Assembly: GCF_947496485.1 (NCBI RefSeq)
Contig: NZ_CANMCZ010000001.1
Coordinates: forward strand, 677,596-741,595
Origin: an uncultured Winogradskyella sp.
Lineage (GTDB): Bacteria; Bacteroidota; Bacteroidia; Flavobacteriales; Flavobacteriaceae
DNA: 64,000 nt
Direction: 5' to 3'
Positions 9,968 to 18,905 of this stretch are shown here, in pieces. Below the pieces are notes generated by a model. It ran no database searches. It saw nothing but the letters and a program-made list of their open reading frames with translations, and was not told the origin of the DNA. Both the position numbers and the translations under genes were made by a program. Numbering within the stretch: the stretch's first letter is position 1; the number at the start of each line of letters is the position of its first letter.

Positions 9968-11257
9968 TTAATCGATTTCTAGAATCTTTAAAAGAACTAA
10001 GTCTATTTTTGTTGAGGATACTTCTTCTATGGCAAACTTAAAATTGTCAATTTGTACATCGTCCTTTTCTTGCGGAATTTCTTCGGTTGCATTAACAATT
10101 AAACCCCCTAAAGTTTCATAATTTTCACTTGTAGGTAGATTTAGTTTATAGGTTTCGTTAATATAATCTACTTCTAATCGTCCTGAAAATCTATATGTCT
10201 TCTCATTGATTTGTTCTTCAATCAGTTCAACTGTATCGTGTTCATCTTCAATTTCTCCAAACAGTTCTTCAATAATATCTTCAACAGTCATTATACCAGA
10301 TGTGCCACCATATTCATCAATAACTACAGACATACTTCTACGTTTTTTTGTTAGAATATTGAGTACATCTTTAATGAGAATTGTTTCTGGAACAAATCCT
10401 ACTGGTATGACAATAGATTTAATGGTTTTTGGTTTTTTAAATAGCTCAAATGCATGTACGTATCCTAATATATCGTCAATAGAATTTTTATAAACAATAA
10501 TCTTTGTTCTTCCTGTTTCTATGAAAAGTTGTCTTAAATTTTCGATACTATCCGAAATGTCTACTGCAGTAATTTCGGTTCGAGGCACCATAACTTCTCT
10601 CGCTTTAACTTCTGAAAAATCTAAAGCATTCTGAAAAATCTGAATTTCACTATCAATCTCTTCGTGGTCTTCAACAGACTCCATTTGTTCGCTTATATAG
10701 TTACCGAGCTCTACTTTGGTCATTGCTAAAACCACATCTTCACCTTGCGCTTTAAAAATATATTTTAAGACAGCATCAGAAATCCAAATAACAAATTCTG
10801 AAACCCAAGAGAACAGAAGATAGAACACATAAGTTGGAAAGGCTAATATCTTCATTAAGTAATTAGCATAAATTTGAAAAAAAACTTTTGGTAAAAACTC
10901 GGCAGTAATAAGTATTACTAATGTGGAAATAATAGTTTGCGTTAGCAATTGCAGATCCACAAATAAGTAAGTCAGTGTAGTACTGTCGGATGGCAACATG
11001 GATTGAAACCAACGCACCAAAACATCACCCATTTTAAAACCATAAATTACTAATGCAATATTGTTACCAATAAGCATAGTTGCAATATACTTTGATGGTT
11101 TAGCAGTAAGTTTTCCTAGTATTTTACCTAAAAAATCTCCTTGTTTCTTCTCTAGTTCAATATGAATTTTATTGGAAGATACATAAGCAATCTCCATACC
11201 AGAAAAAAAGGCTGAAAGTATAAGTGTGCCTATGATAATGACTATATCTGTAGTCAT
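9968..11257 (-). CDS. CNNM/CBS-domain membrane protein (hemolysin/CorC family)
   Basis: A 429-residue protein with an N-terminal CNNM/DUF21 membrane domain of about four helices (residues 1-175), a pair of CBS domains (about 205-330; visible in the AREVMVPRTEI and VVIDEYGGTSGIMTVEDIIEELFGEI blocks) and a C-terminal CorC/HlyC-associated domain (about 345-425). Members of this family are linked to magnesium or cobalt efflux or to metal-dependent control; flavobacterial paralogues include GldE of the gliding machinery. Nothing here favours GldE in particular, so a general family call is given. It follows the 63-residue gene by 3 bases. Confidence 0.88.
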   Translation of the reverse strand: MTTDIVIIIGTLILSAFFSGMEIAYVSSNKIHIELEKKQGDFLGKILGKLTAKPSKYIATMLIGNNIALVIYGFKMGDVLVRWFQSMLPSDSTTLTYLFVDLQLLTQTIISTLVILITAEFLPKVFFQIYANYLMKILAFPTYVFYLLFSWVSEFVIWISDAVLKYIFKAQGEDVVLAMTKVELGNYISEQMESVEDHEEIDSEIQIFQNALDFSEVKAREVMVPRTEITAVDISDSIENLRQLFIETGRTKIIVYKNSIDDILGYVHAFELFKKPKTIKSIVIPVGFVPETILIKDVLNILTKKRRSMSVVIDEYGGTSGIMTVEDIIEELFGEIEDEHDTVELIEEQINEKTYRFSGRLEVDYINETYKLNLPTSENYETLGGLIVNATEEIPQEKDDVQIDNFKFAIEEVSSTKIDLVLLKILEID

Positions 11258-11260
11258 GAA

Positions 11261-11452
11261 TTACTTTTTATTACGGTCTTCAAACTTTTTTCCGAAGCGT
11301 TTTCTGAAGAAAAACATAAATATTGCCAAAGCTGTAAAAACCAATGACATATAAGCTCTACTTCTATCAGTTGACCAACTGGTTATGGCGTCCCAAAGAA
11401 ATAATGCAGCAAAAATAATATAAGCGTATTGAAAGAATTTAAGTATTTTCAT
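11261..11452 (-). CDS. Small two-helix membrane protein, function unknown
   Basis: A 63-residue protein with two hydrophobic segments (about residues 6-23 and 33-50) and a strongly basic tail (FFRKRFGKKFEDRNKK). It lies 3 bases before the CNNM/CBS gene and 36 bases after lptC, so it is part of the envelope operon. The operon position and the clean hydrophobic pattern support a real gene. I know no function for it. Confidence 0.7.
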   Translation of the reverse strand: MKILKFFQYAYIIFAALFLWDAITSWSTDRSRAYMSLVFTALAIFMFFFRKRFGKKFEDRNKK

Positions 11453-11488
11453 TTACTAATAGTAAAGTTGATTACTAAACAAAGGTAA

Positions 11489-12058
11489 TCAATTATCAAG
11501 TTCAAAATCACCTCCCATTTCGTGCATCTGAAATTTCTTAAATGTTTTGTCCGAATCGAAGCCATAACCATGTGTTTTTCCAGTTGCTCGTTTAAAGACA
11601 AAAGGTTCATTTGTAAAGGTCCACTCTAGCTTTTCATTGTAATACAACTGATCAGTGTATAATGTATCACCATCATGCGTGGCAACAACAACATCATCTC
11701 TTAAATCTATAATGTCAGTATCAGTATATATAATAGCGTAATTAGATGTTATTGTAGTTTTATTATTATTTTCGTCATATACCTTAAGTTCGATGCCCTT
11801 AGGAAATTCAGAAAACTTAAAATCCCTGTTAGAATAGTCTAACATTTTTGGACTTAAAAGATTGGCTAAAAGTTTTACAGTAGTATCTTCCTTAACCTTA
11901 GTATATTTTAAATCTATATTTTCGGCTACTCCAATAGGTTGATTTTGTAATACACCTATTTTCTGAACCTTGTCAAAATCATTGGTACATGAAAAAAACA
12001 AAGTCACAACGATTGCTGTGACTAAGTTTTTTATAATATGTAAATTGTGTGTTTTCAA
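11489..12058 (-). CDS. lptC: LptC-like LPS export protein
   Basis: A 189-residue lipoprotein or membrane-anchored periplasmic protein. A hydrophobic N-terminus ends in a lipobox (LFFSC, Cys 24). The rest is the beta-jellyroll of the LptC/OstA type, with repeated YAIIYTDTDIIDLRDDVVVAT-like strands that fit the LPS-bridge fold. LptC binds LPS delivered by LptB2FG and hands it to LptA on its way to the outer membrane. It starts directly after the TPR gene stop. In Bacteroidota LptC is often predicted as a lipoprotein rather than a single-helix protein, as here. Confidence 0.8.
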   Translation of the reverse strand: MKTHNLHIIKNLVTAIVVTLFFSCTNDFDKVQKIGVLQNQPIGVAENIDLKYTKVKEDTTVKLLANLLSPKMLDYSNRDFKFSEFPKGIELKVYDENNNKTTITSNYAIIYTDTDIIDLRDDVVVATHDGDTLYTDQLYYNEKLEWTFTNEPFVFKRATGKTHGYGFDSDKTFKKFQMHEMGGDFELDN

Positions 12059-13417
12059 TTATCCTGGAACTTTTACTGAGCGCCCAATCCAACATCCAAT
12101 TTTAATGGTTTCACCTTTATTACCTTCAGTAAATACATCTGCTTTAGATGGCGCACTAGATCTATAGCTTGCTGCAGTTTGTGCAGCTGCTTTTCTTAAA
12201 CGTCCGTCAACTCTACCAGCTTTCTCTGCTTCGATAGCTGCTAACCAGAATACAGCTCTTTTATTAAAATTGCTATCTCCACAGTTATTAGCACTCTTTG
12301 CATACATTGCTGCTATAGATAAATATGGTGATCCGTCAGAAGGGTTTAACTTTAGAGCTTCCATGTAATATTGTCTTGCTCTACTGTAGCTACCTTTAGA
12401 TTTAAAATCTTGAGCTAGTTTCTTATAAAGCTTCGCTTTCTTCAAAGGATCAGTTTCTAACTGAATAGTTTGGTCAAAATACTTTTGCTCATTAGTTAAT
12501 AAGTATAAGTAGAATGCTGTATCAGCACTTGGCTCTATAGTATTCTTCTGTTGTACCAACTTTAAGAATAATGGATCATCTTTACAGCCTTTAGCATACA
12601 TACGGTTCATGGCACGTTGTAACCAAACACCATTATTTTTGTTTTGCTCAAAATCTTTTTCATACAATGGTATTAGAACTGCACATGTTGCTCTTTCACC
12701 AAGTTTTTGATCCATACTAGTAGTCACTTTTTCAAAAGCACTCAGATTAGCTTCATAATTGTCTTTATACTTTGTCTCTTTCTTAGTAAGAGTTGTACCA
12801 GCTTCTTCTTTTGATATTAACTTATTAAGCTTTTCCGTGTAACCTTTTTCTAAGTTTTCAATAATTTCAATAACATCATCATACTTATCAAACATCTTCT
12901 GTGAAGACAATTTACCTTCGTCATATAAATCAACAGCTAATGAAAAATAAGTGTAAAGTCCCTGCGCACTGGTAAAATGTTCTCTATCTTTCTCAAAAGC
13001 TTCATCGAACATTTTATAGTCTTCTTCTATAGATATATTTAACTCTTTTCTGTATTTGTATGCTAATTGAGCTTTATCCGCTAGAACTTCACCTAAATCA
13101 TACTTCGAAGCGAAATGCTCTCTTGCCTGATCCCATAGTAACATTAAGTCTTTAATATGAGCTACTTGATCTGCCCCTGATGAGTTATCGATTTTATGCT
13201 TTAAAATTTTCTCACCATAAGCGTAGATTGCTCTGTTAAACTTAGGACATTTTTCTCGTACTAATTTCCATGGACCATAAGCATCATCATATTTTTTACT
13301 CTTGTAATAACTATCAAAAATTGATAAGTTAGTCATACATTCTTCATCTTGCTGAGCCGTACCTATGTTGAAACCTGCAAAAAGCGCTAGTATCAATATT
13401 GTAATTTTCGTCTTCAT
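12059..13417 (-). CDS. Exported TPR-repeat protein
   Basis: A 452-residue protein with a signal peptide (residues 1-21, ending GTAQQ) and tetratricopeptide-like helices, clearest at about 335-375 (KAKLYKKLAQDFKSKGSYSRARQYYMEALKLNPSD). It acts in the periplasm, presumably as a protein-binding scaffold. It lies between an outer-membrane protein gene (14 bases upstream) and lptC (immediately downstream), which points to an envelope-assembly role. No enzymatic motif is visible and the partner is unknown. Confidence 0.82.
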   Translation of the reverse strand: MKTKITILILALFAGFNIGTAQQDEECMTNLSIFDSYYKSKKYDDAYGPWKLVREKCPKFNRAIYAYGEKILKHKIDNSSGADQVAHIKDLMLLWDQAREHFASKYDLGEVLADKAQLAYKYRKELNISIEEDYKMFDEAFEKDREHFTSAQGLYTYFSLAVDLYDEGKLSSQKMFDKYDDVIEIIENLEKGYTEKLNKLISKEEAGTTLTKKETKYKDNYEANLSAFEKVTTSMDQKLGERATCAVLIPLYEKDFEQNKNNGVWLQRAMNRMYAKGCKDDPLFLKLVQQKNTIEPSADTAFYLYLLTNEQKYFDQTIQLETDPLKKAKLYKKLAQDFKSKGSYSRARQYYMEALKLNPSDGSPYLSIAAMYAKSANNCGDSNFNKRAVFWLAAIEAEKAGRVDGRLRKAAAQTAASYRSSAPSKADVFTEGNKGETIKIGCWIGRSVKVPG

Positions 13418-13431
13418 TTTTGTTATTATTG

Positions 13432-14754
13432 TTAGTTATACTTCCTTTTTTGGAACCATCTAGAGTTCAAAGATAAACTAACATTGAAGTTTATAAAATT
13501 CTCTTGAACTAAATTTTGGTTCGTAGTGCCTCGTTTCCCAAATTCTAAGCCTAAATTAGCGTTAGAAAATAAATCTTTGTCTCCGACTGGTAAACCTAGA
13601 CCAAAAGATATGCCAAACTCCTTAATTGACTCATCTTTTATTACTAAACCTGTGTTAGCATAGTTAAAACCAGCTCTATAGACCACGCGTTTAAAATATC
13701 CTGAAAAGGCATTATAGTTAGGGATAAAAAATCCTCCCACAGCAATACTAGATGAATTCTCAAAAGCAGTAATTTCATTATTAAATATTGGATTTGAAAA
13801 ATCAGCTGTATTTTGAAGTGTGTATTCCATACCAAAAAACCATGATCTTGACTCGCCAAGGCCAGCACCAAATGTTAAGCGAGAAGGTATAGTTAATTCT
13901 GTATTTTTTAAATTTTGAGATTCTAAGTCTACTTCAATAGTACTAGAAATCGAAATTACCTCTAAATCTATACCACTCACAGATACAGTAGAAAATGTTC
14001 GTTCATTTTCTGATGATAACGTACTTTCTGGTGAGTAGGACGCAGTAGCAGATAACTCTAGTTTATCTGTAATATTAGTTTTAAATGCTAAACCAAGGTT
14101 AAAATTTAATCCGCTTAGGTCAGATCTATTGAATTCTCTGGTTTGATATTGTACTATCTCGCCTTCTGGATTATATTCTATCGCTAATGCTGTGTTTTGT
14201 ATATTACCGAAATTGTAATTAAAATCAACGCCAAAACTCAGTTGATCAGAAATTTGATATCCTAAACCAGCAAATACCTTATTAACACCTCCTTCACCTC
14301 TGTAGCGATTTATTATATCATCGTCGCTATTAATATCGTCAAGTTTATAACCTACTGAGGTGAATGGCATTAAACCAAAACCAAAACCAAATTTTCCGAC
14401 TGGTACAGATAATGCCAAATAATCGAAAGTAGCACTACTTCCTGTAGCTTCACCTGAATTACTTTTCAAATTAACGCTAGTTGAAGCTCCAGCAACTGCG
14501 AATTTAACAGGTCTGCTTTCCCCATAAAAAAAACGGCTATTTAAAGGTTTACCTGCGTAAGCTGCCGGATTTCTGAGATTCACATGAATACTATCTAAAT
14601 AAACACCTATACCTCCCATACTTCTATTTTCTACAGTACCCTTAAATTTAAGACTACCTAATCCATAAAAAGAATATGGTGAAGCGGTTCCTTGTTGCGC
14701 AAAGGCACCAGAACTTATAATTGTAATACAAATTACAATGAGTTGTTTTATCAT
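13432..14754 (-). CDS. Outer-membrane beta-barrel protein, FadL/OmpP1-like
   Basis: A 440-residue protein with a signal peptide (residues 1-19, cut near AFAQQ), then glycine- and aromatic-rich alternating strands typical of an outer-membrane barrel. The early SPYSFYGLGS and RSMGGIGVYLDSIHVNLRNPA stretches resemble the FadL/OmpP1 family of hydrophobic-compound channels, where NPA-type motifs lie near the N-terminal hatch. The start codon shares one base with the coaX stop (TAATG), showing translational coupling. The substrate is unknown. Confidence 0.75.
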   Translation of the reverse strand: MIKQLIVICITIISSGAFAQQGTASPYSFYGLGSLKFKGTVENRSMGGIGVYLDSIHVNLRNPAAYAGKPLNSRFFYGESRPVKFAVAGASTSVNLKSNSGEATGSSATFDYLALSVPVGKFGFGFGLMPFTSVGYKLDDINSDDDIINRYRGEGGVNKVFAGLGYQISDQLSFGVDFNYNFGNIQNTALAIEYNPEGEIVQYQTREFNRSDLSGLNFNLGLAFKTNITDKLELSATASYSPESTLSSENERTFSTVSVSGIDLEVISISSTIEVDLESQNLKNTELTIPSRLTFGAGLGESRSWFFGMEYTLQNTADFSNPIFNNEITAFENSSSIAVGGFFIPNYNAFSGYFKRVVYRAGFNYANTGLVIKDESIKEFGISFGLGLPVGDKDLFSNANLGLEFGKRGTTNQNLVQENFINFNVSLSLNSRWFQKRKYN

Positions 14755-15488
14755 TATTTTGAATTAAAATCTAGAATAAAATTCAAACCCTCTAAAAGAA
14801 AATTTGAATTCGCAAATATGCTATTTTTTAATTGGTTTGACAAAAATTTGGCGTCGCCTCCTGTTAAAATAACTGTTAAATCTTGATGATTTTCTTGATA
14901 TTCGTCAATAACTCCATCAATTTCTTTAATAACACCAAATACAACACCCGAATGAATAGATGATTCTGTCGTGTTTCCAATAATTGTTTTTGGTAGGTTT
15001 GTTTCTAATAACGGAAGATTAGCCGTTAAATTATTTAAACTTTTATAACGAAGTCTAATGCCTGGTGAAATAGCACCTCCTAAGTAATGATTTTCATCTG
15101 TAATAAAATCGTAAGTAATACATGTACCTGCATCTATAATCAAAACATTTTTATCAGGAAACTGATTAACCGAAGCGCTTACTAATGCTATACGATCTAC
15201 TCCTAAAGTTTTAGGCGTTTTATAACAGTTCTTAAAAGGTAATTTTGTTTTTGAACTTAGCTCGATAACTTTTACATCATTTTTGATATCATCAATTTGC
15301 TTTTTAGACAATCTACCAACAGAAGAAATAATAGCCGAATTGACTTCTGGAAATTTTTTCTTTAAGGTATTATATTGCTTTTTGAACTCGGATAGCTCAA
15401 AACTAACTTTGCATATAAGGTCTTCATCTTTATAAATGGCAAACTTAACAAACGTATTTCCTACATCTACAATAAGGTTCATAAGCAT
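14754..15488 (-). CDS. coaX: Type III pantothenate kinase
   Basis: A 244-residue cytoplasmic kinase that phosphorylates pantothenate in the first step of coenzyme A synthesis. It shows the ASKHA-fold phosphate loop DVGNTFVKFA (residues about 8-17), GVDRIALVSA (about 98-107), and IDAGTCITYDFI (about 119-130) with the acidic residue used in catalysis and monovalent-cation binding. Length is normal for CoaX. The second methionine (third codon) is an equally good start. It is the first gene of the envelope operon ending at 7714. Confidence 0.92.
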   Translation of the reverse strand: MLMNLIVDVGNTFVKFAIYKDEDLICKVSFELSEFKKQYNTLKKKFPEVNSAIISSVGRLSKKQIDDIKNDVKVIELSSKTKLPFKNCYKTPKTLGVDRIALVSASVNQFPDKNVLIIDAGTCITYDFITDENHYLGGAISPGIRLRYKSLNNLTANLPLLETNLPKTIIGNTTESSIHSGVVFGVIKEIDGVIDEYQENHQDLTVILTGGDAKFLSNQLKNSIFANSNFLLEGLNFILDFNSK

Positions 15489-15532
15489 TTTCTATTTCAC
15501 AAATTTATAAAATCAAATTTTACAACTTTCTT

Positions 15533-15563
15533 TTTGTGAATAATAAAATTGCATATATATTTG
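15533..15563 (+). promoter_or_regulatory. Sigma-A-type promoter of tRNA-Phe
   Basis: TTTG at 15533-15536 and TATATTTG at 15556-15563 are exact matches to the Bacteroidota -33 (TTTG) and -7 (TAnnTTTG) elements, with a 19-base spacer. The tRNA starts 21 bases after the -7 element. This is the cleanest promoter in the window and supports the taxonomic placement. Confidence 0.85.
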
Positions 15564-15584
15564 CATCCGCTTAACAAAGCAATT

Positions 15585-15660
15585 GGTGCCTTAGCTCAGT
15601 TGGTAGAGCAAAGGACTGAAAATCCTTGTGTCCCTGGTTCGATTCCTGGAGGCACCACCA
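15585..15660 (+). tRNA. tRNA-Phe (anticodon GAA)
   Basis: A 76-base tRNA with the CCA end encoded. The acceptor arms GGTGCCT and AGGCACC pair fully, the D arm (AGCTCAGTTGGTAGAGC) is canonical, the anticodon stem AGGA...TCCT holds the loop CTGAAAA giving anticodon GAA, and the T loop is TTCGATT. The T stem (CCTGG/CCTGG) has one central U-U mismatch. It has its own promoter and is followed at once by a hairpin terminator. Confidence 0.97.
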
Positions 15661-15662
15661 TT

Positions 15663-15692
15663 AAAAACCCGATTCAGTTGAATCGGGTTTTT
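15663..15692 (+). terminator. Intrinsic terminator of tRNA-Phe
   Basis: A 13-bp stem (15663-15675 with 15680-15692), an AGTT loop and a T-rich tail directly follow the tRNA. Its core (CCCGATTC...GAATCGGG) is very like the hairpin at 16932-16967 on the other side of the next gene. Confidence 0.88.
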
Positions 15693-15846
15693 TGGTTTTA
15701 AAGCATCGATTAAAAGATAATATGTATTTTTTTGTAAGTAAATTACTTTAAAAAAGCTCATTTCAACGGTTTTTAAGATAAAAAGGTAATAAAGGATAAT
15801 TTTTTTTCTAATTTTCTTAGACCAAATCTTTAAAACTTAATCTACC

Positions 15847-16896
15847 ATGAAAAATTTACGATTACTTTCATTGGCAACGTTATGCATAGTTTTTGCCTGT
15901 GAAACGGATACAGATATTGTTGCTGAATCTGCAGAGCAGACTTTCTACACTTACAATACTAACCAACAATTTTCTACTATTGAATCCTTTGTAATAGATT
16001 TTGAAGACTATAACACCGGAGATATTGTATCTGAGATTTATATTATGGATCCTTTTGAAAATGCTCAAGTCGCTGGTATTACTATGGCATTTCCCAATAG
16101 TAACGCCGCAATGATTTTTGATTCTTCAAATCCTACTGGAGGTGATTTTGATATTGGTACTCCAAACGAAATTTACGGTGGTCCAGGAATAGGAAATGGA
16201 GGTGCAAGCAATGATACAGCATTAGGTAATGTTCTTATACTTTCTGAAGATTTAGACGCAAGCGATCCTGATGATATTTTTGAAATTGGTGCCAGCTTCG
16301 TTTTTGATTTTAGTGCTAATGCTAATGTTACTCTAAACACTTTTGATATTTTAGATATAGAAGAATCTTCTAATCCGACAATTGTTACTTTGTATGATAT
16401 TGAAGAAAACGTGCTTTTAAGCAAAGGAGTTACACCTGGTGGTGATAATTCAAAAACAACAGTTGATCTGGAAAACACTTCTGATGTTGCATTTATGGAA
16501 ATTATAATGAATAGTTCTGGTGCCATAGACAATATCGCTCTTGAAATGGAAACAGAAGAAGCATGTGTTGAATGCGATAGTAGTATTGTTGAATTAACCT
16601 TTATGTATAATGGATTTACACAACAGGCACCAATAAGAATTGAAACCTCTGAAGGTGAGATTATTTTTGAAAGTATACTTCAATTAAATGAAGAATTTAC
16701 TGTAACAGGTAATGCTTTGGATGGAACTTTTGGAAGTGAAATTGTTATATTTATTGAGAATGAACAAGTTGCAGTACTTGCGACAGACTGCTCTCAGATT
16801 ATAGGTCCTGGATATTATATACAAGGTTTAATTTTAGTTTCAGGGACAACTCAAACAGGAAGCCAATTATGTCCTGTGGAAATATCAATTGGTTAG
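15847..16896 (+). CDS. Lipoprotein of unknown function
   Basis: A 349-residue protein with a lipoprotein signal peptide ending in the lipobox VFAC (Cys 18) followed by Glu-Thr-Asp, compatible with outer-membrane or surface placement in Bacteroidota. Residues about 45-235 form an acidic beta-rich region (DFEDYNTGDIV, FDIGTPNEIYGGPGIGNGG, NVTLNTFDILDIEES, then MNSSGAIDNIALEME) that resembles the jellyroll layout of extracellular carbohydrate-binding or exosortase-linked domains. Residues about 238-345 form a second domain that begins at CVECDSS. I do not recognise a family. It stands alone between tRNA-Phe and the GH13_18 gene, each boundary marked by a similar hairpin. Confidence 0.75.
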   Translation: MKNLRLLSLATLCIVFACETDTDIVAESAEQTFYTYNTNQQFSTIESFVIDFEDYNTGDIVSEIYIMDPFENAQVAGITMAFPNSNAAMIFDSSNPTGGDFDIGTPNEIYGGPGIGNGGASNDTALGNVLILSEDLDASDPDDIFEIGASFVFDFSANANVTLNTFDILDIEESSNPTIVTLYDIEENVLLSKGVTPGGDNSKTTVDLENTSDVAFMEIIMNSSGAIDNIALEMETEEACVECDSSIVELTFMYNGFTQQAPIRIETSEGEIIFESILQLNEEFTVTGNALDGTFGSEIVIFIENEQVAVLATDCSQIIGPGYYIQGLILVSGTTQTGSQLCPVEISIG

Positions 16897-16931
16897 TTAT
16901 TTAGTCATTGGATATTGATGCAATTTATAAA

Positions 16932-16967
16932 ATCAAAAACCTGATTCGCTTGAATTGGGTTTTTGAT
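16932..16967. terminator. Bidirectional hairpin terminator
   Basis: The arms 16932-16947 and 16952-16967 pair with two G-U wobbles around a GCTT loop, A-rich on the left and T-rich on the right. It serves the lipoprotein gene (plus strand) and the GH13_18 gene (minus strand). Confidence 0.75.
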
Positions 16968-16982
16968 TATTGAACACAAACG

Positions 16983-18707
16983 TTAGCTTAAATTTGAATA
17001 GTTAATAGCGAAGGTCGACATATTCAAATCAACTTTCAAGTTTGCAAAGTCTTCACCATTCTCCCAAAGAATATCGATCCCAGATGGTTTACTTTCTTTA
17101 ATAATTATATCACCTCCAAATGCATTATGCGTATTTCTTAGTCTAATGATTTCTAATTGTTTTAAAACGGTATCCTTTTTTAAACTTTCTTTAATTTCTA
17201 AAGTGGTTAAAGTTGTACGATTAATTTCTTTGTGTCCACCTTCCCCAGCTTTCTCAACAGCATCATAATTATTCTTACCTTCAAAAATATCTAAATACCA
17301 TATTTGCGGAACACCTGGCATAAACAATTGAATAGCTCTGGCTAACAACATTTTTTTAGGATCTTCTCCCAAAGCACTGAAAAAGGTTGCATTAACCTGA
17401 TAATATGAAATCTTCTTCCCAGAAGGCCCATATAAATTTTTAACTCGCCCACCTCTATCGATAATAGTTTCCATTATAGCTTCAATCTCTTTATCAGCCA
17501 ACAAGCCTTTATTATAAAAGCCATTTACTTCTTTTCCTTTAAGATCTAAGACTGGAATTCCGTCGTGGCAACCTAACATATTCACTACATTATACCCTTT
17601 ATCAATAATTTCTTTTGCCCATTTTAAAATTGCAGTACTCGATTTTTTTTCAATGGTATGAATCATTAATCCTGGTAAGAAAAAATCGTAAATCTGAAAA
17701 CCTTTCTCTGCAACTTCATCATGCAAATAAGCACCATATTCAGCATGAATTTCTGGTAATAAAGTTAAACCGTTCTTATCTGCAATTGTCTTTATTCTAT
17801 CTAAATAATTCCATGTACCTGGCACATTAAAAAAATTAGATTCTCCAACTTCTTTGTGTAAATAAGCAAAGGCGTCTAATCTCAAAATTTTGCAACCAAA
17901 GTCTTTAAGTTTTGCCAAAGTTTCTTCATAAAAATCCCAAACTAATTGTGATTTTGCATTTACATCCATTTGCCCTAAATACGATCTTTTTTGCTTTAAA
18001 ATTTTAATAACCAATGGTTTAAATGAATTTAAATCCCCTAAATGTAGTGCATCAAGATTCTCTAACTTATCGATAGCCTTATTGACTAAATTACAGATTG
18101 TAACTGCATCTTTAGCTGCTAATTTCTTTATACCAACTAAGTCTTGTTTAGTTATCGGATTGTAAGTGATTTTTTGATAAAACGTATTCCAATATGGTCG
18201 TTCTGAACCATCAGGAAACACTACTTTTAAAATCGGTAATCCCGATTTTCGCATAAAAAGTTTATTCAAATAAACTTCGTTTGGTATTATAGTTCCTTCA
18301 TCATTTTTGTTGCCATAGTCTTCCCAAAACGCATTCCAATTAATAAAAAAGTCTTTATACTTTGAAGCTTCACCATATTTTAATAAATCTCTAAATTGAG
18401 GTGATGCTACGGAAAGATGATTTAAAACAATATCAAATTTTAGACTTATACCAAGCTTTTCAAGAGCAATCAAATCATCCTCAGATACTAATTTATCATT
18501 TAAATTATAATCTATAATCGAAAATCCTCTATCTAAATCACTATTAAAAAATGTTGGTAGCACATAAAAAAGCGAAAATGTATCCTTCAACTCAGGTAAT
18601 TGAAACATATTTATAGCATCGCTCAATTTTTCGCCGATGCTATCAGGATATGCATTAAACATTACGCCCTTAAATTGCGGTTCTTCATTTTTATTATCCT
18701 TACCCAT
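16983..18707 (-). CDS. GH13_18 glycoside phosphorylase (sucrose-phosphorylase family)
   Basis: A 574-residue cytoplasmic enzyme with no signal peptide, of the family that splits alpha-glucosides such as sucrose, sucrose 6'-phosphate, glucosylglycerol or glucosylglycerate with phosphate to give glucose 1-phosphate. The GH13 catalytic residues are visible: nucleophile Asp 278 (LRLDAF), acid/base Glu 319 (LPEIHAEYG) and stabiliser Asp 382 (GCHDGIPVLD, close to the HDGI motif of sucrose phosphorylases). It is longer than typical sucrose phosphorylases (about 490-500); a segment of about 60 residues lies between WNTFYQKITY (173-182) and the QMDVN strand (246-250). It is transcribed away from the symporter/GH13 pair across a shared palindromic operator. 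Glucosylglycerol or glucosylglycerate is a guess from the glycerol genes elsewhere in the window. Confidence 0.88.
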   Translation of the reverse strand: MGKDNKNEEPQFKGVMFNAYPDSIGEKLSDAINMFQLPELKDTFSLFYVLPTFFNSDLDRGFSIIDYNLNDKLVSEDDLIALEKLGISLKFDIVLNHLSVASPQFRDLLKYGEASKYKDFFINWNAFWEDYGNKNDEGTIIPNEVYLNKLFMRKSGLPILKVVFPDGSERPYWNTFYQKITYNPITKQDLVGIKKLAAKDAVTICNLVNKAIDKLENLDALHLGDLNSFKPLVIKILKQKRSYLGQMDVNAKSQLVWDFYEETLAKLKDFGCKILRLDAFAYLHKEVGESNFFNVPGTWNYLDRIKTIADKNGLTLLPEIHAEYGAYLHDEVAEKGFQIYDFFLPGLMIHTIEKKSSTAILKWAKEIIDKGYNVVNMLGCHDGIPVLDLKGKEVNGFYNKGLLADKEIEAIMETIIDRGGRVKNLYGPSGKKISYYQVNATFFSALGEDPKKMLLARAIQLFMPGVPQIWYLDIFEGKNNYDAVEKAGEGGHKEINRTTLTTLEIKESLKKDTVLKQLEIIRLRNTHNAFGGDIIIKESKPSGIDILWENGEDFANLKVDLNMSTFAINYSNLS

Positions 18708-18803
18708 AGTTTGTGCTTCAGTATAACTTTGTTTAGTGATTTAAATTTACGACCCCTTTTCGATAAACTATAATTCTCATCAAAAACTAATTTAAAATCT
18801 ATA

Positions 18804-18817
18804 CGAAAACGTTTTCG
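18804..18817. promoter_or_regulatory. LacI-type operator palindrome
   Basis: CGAAAACGTTTTCG is a perfect 14-bp palindrome with a central CG, the usual form of LacI-family operators. It lies in the 198-base gap between the divergent GH13_18 and sodium/sugar symporter genes. A near copy is at 61469-61482 beside the LacI gene. A half-site TTTTCG is also present at 18757-18762, nearer the GH13_18 start. Confidence 0.72.
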
Positions 18818-18905
18818 ATTGTTTAGAAAGTACTCTAAGACTAAAAAACGAAATACCTAAATTGGTTTTTTATATATTGCTATACTAACTAACTTCAAGA
18901 AATTT

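Noticed and set aside
9160..10493. Plus-strand open frames at 9160-9453 and 10206-10493
   Set aside because: They are antisense to the PpiD-like and CNNM/CBS genes, with Ser/Ile-rich translations typical of reversed A+T-rich coding DNA.
9968..11257. Gliding-motility gene gldE
   Set aside because: Domain layout is shared by all CNNM/CBS proteins, and no other gld gene is nearby. The neighbours are lptC and a foldase gene.
15585..15660. tRNA-Phe as an attachment site of an integrated element
   Set aside because: No integrase gene, no second copy of the tRNA 3' end within the window and no phage or conjugation genes were seen.
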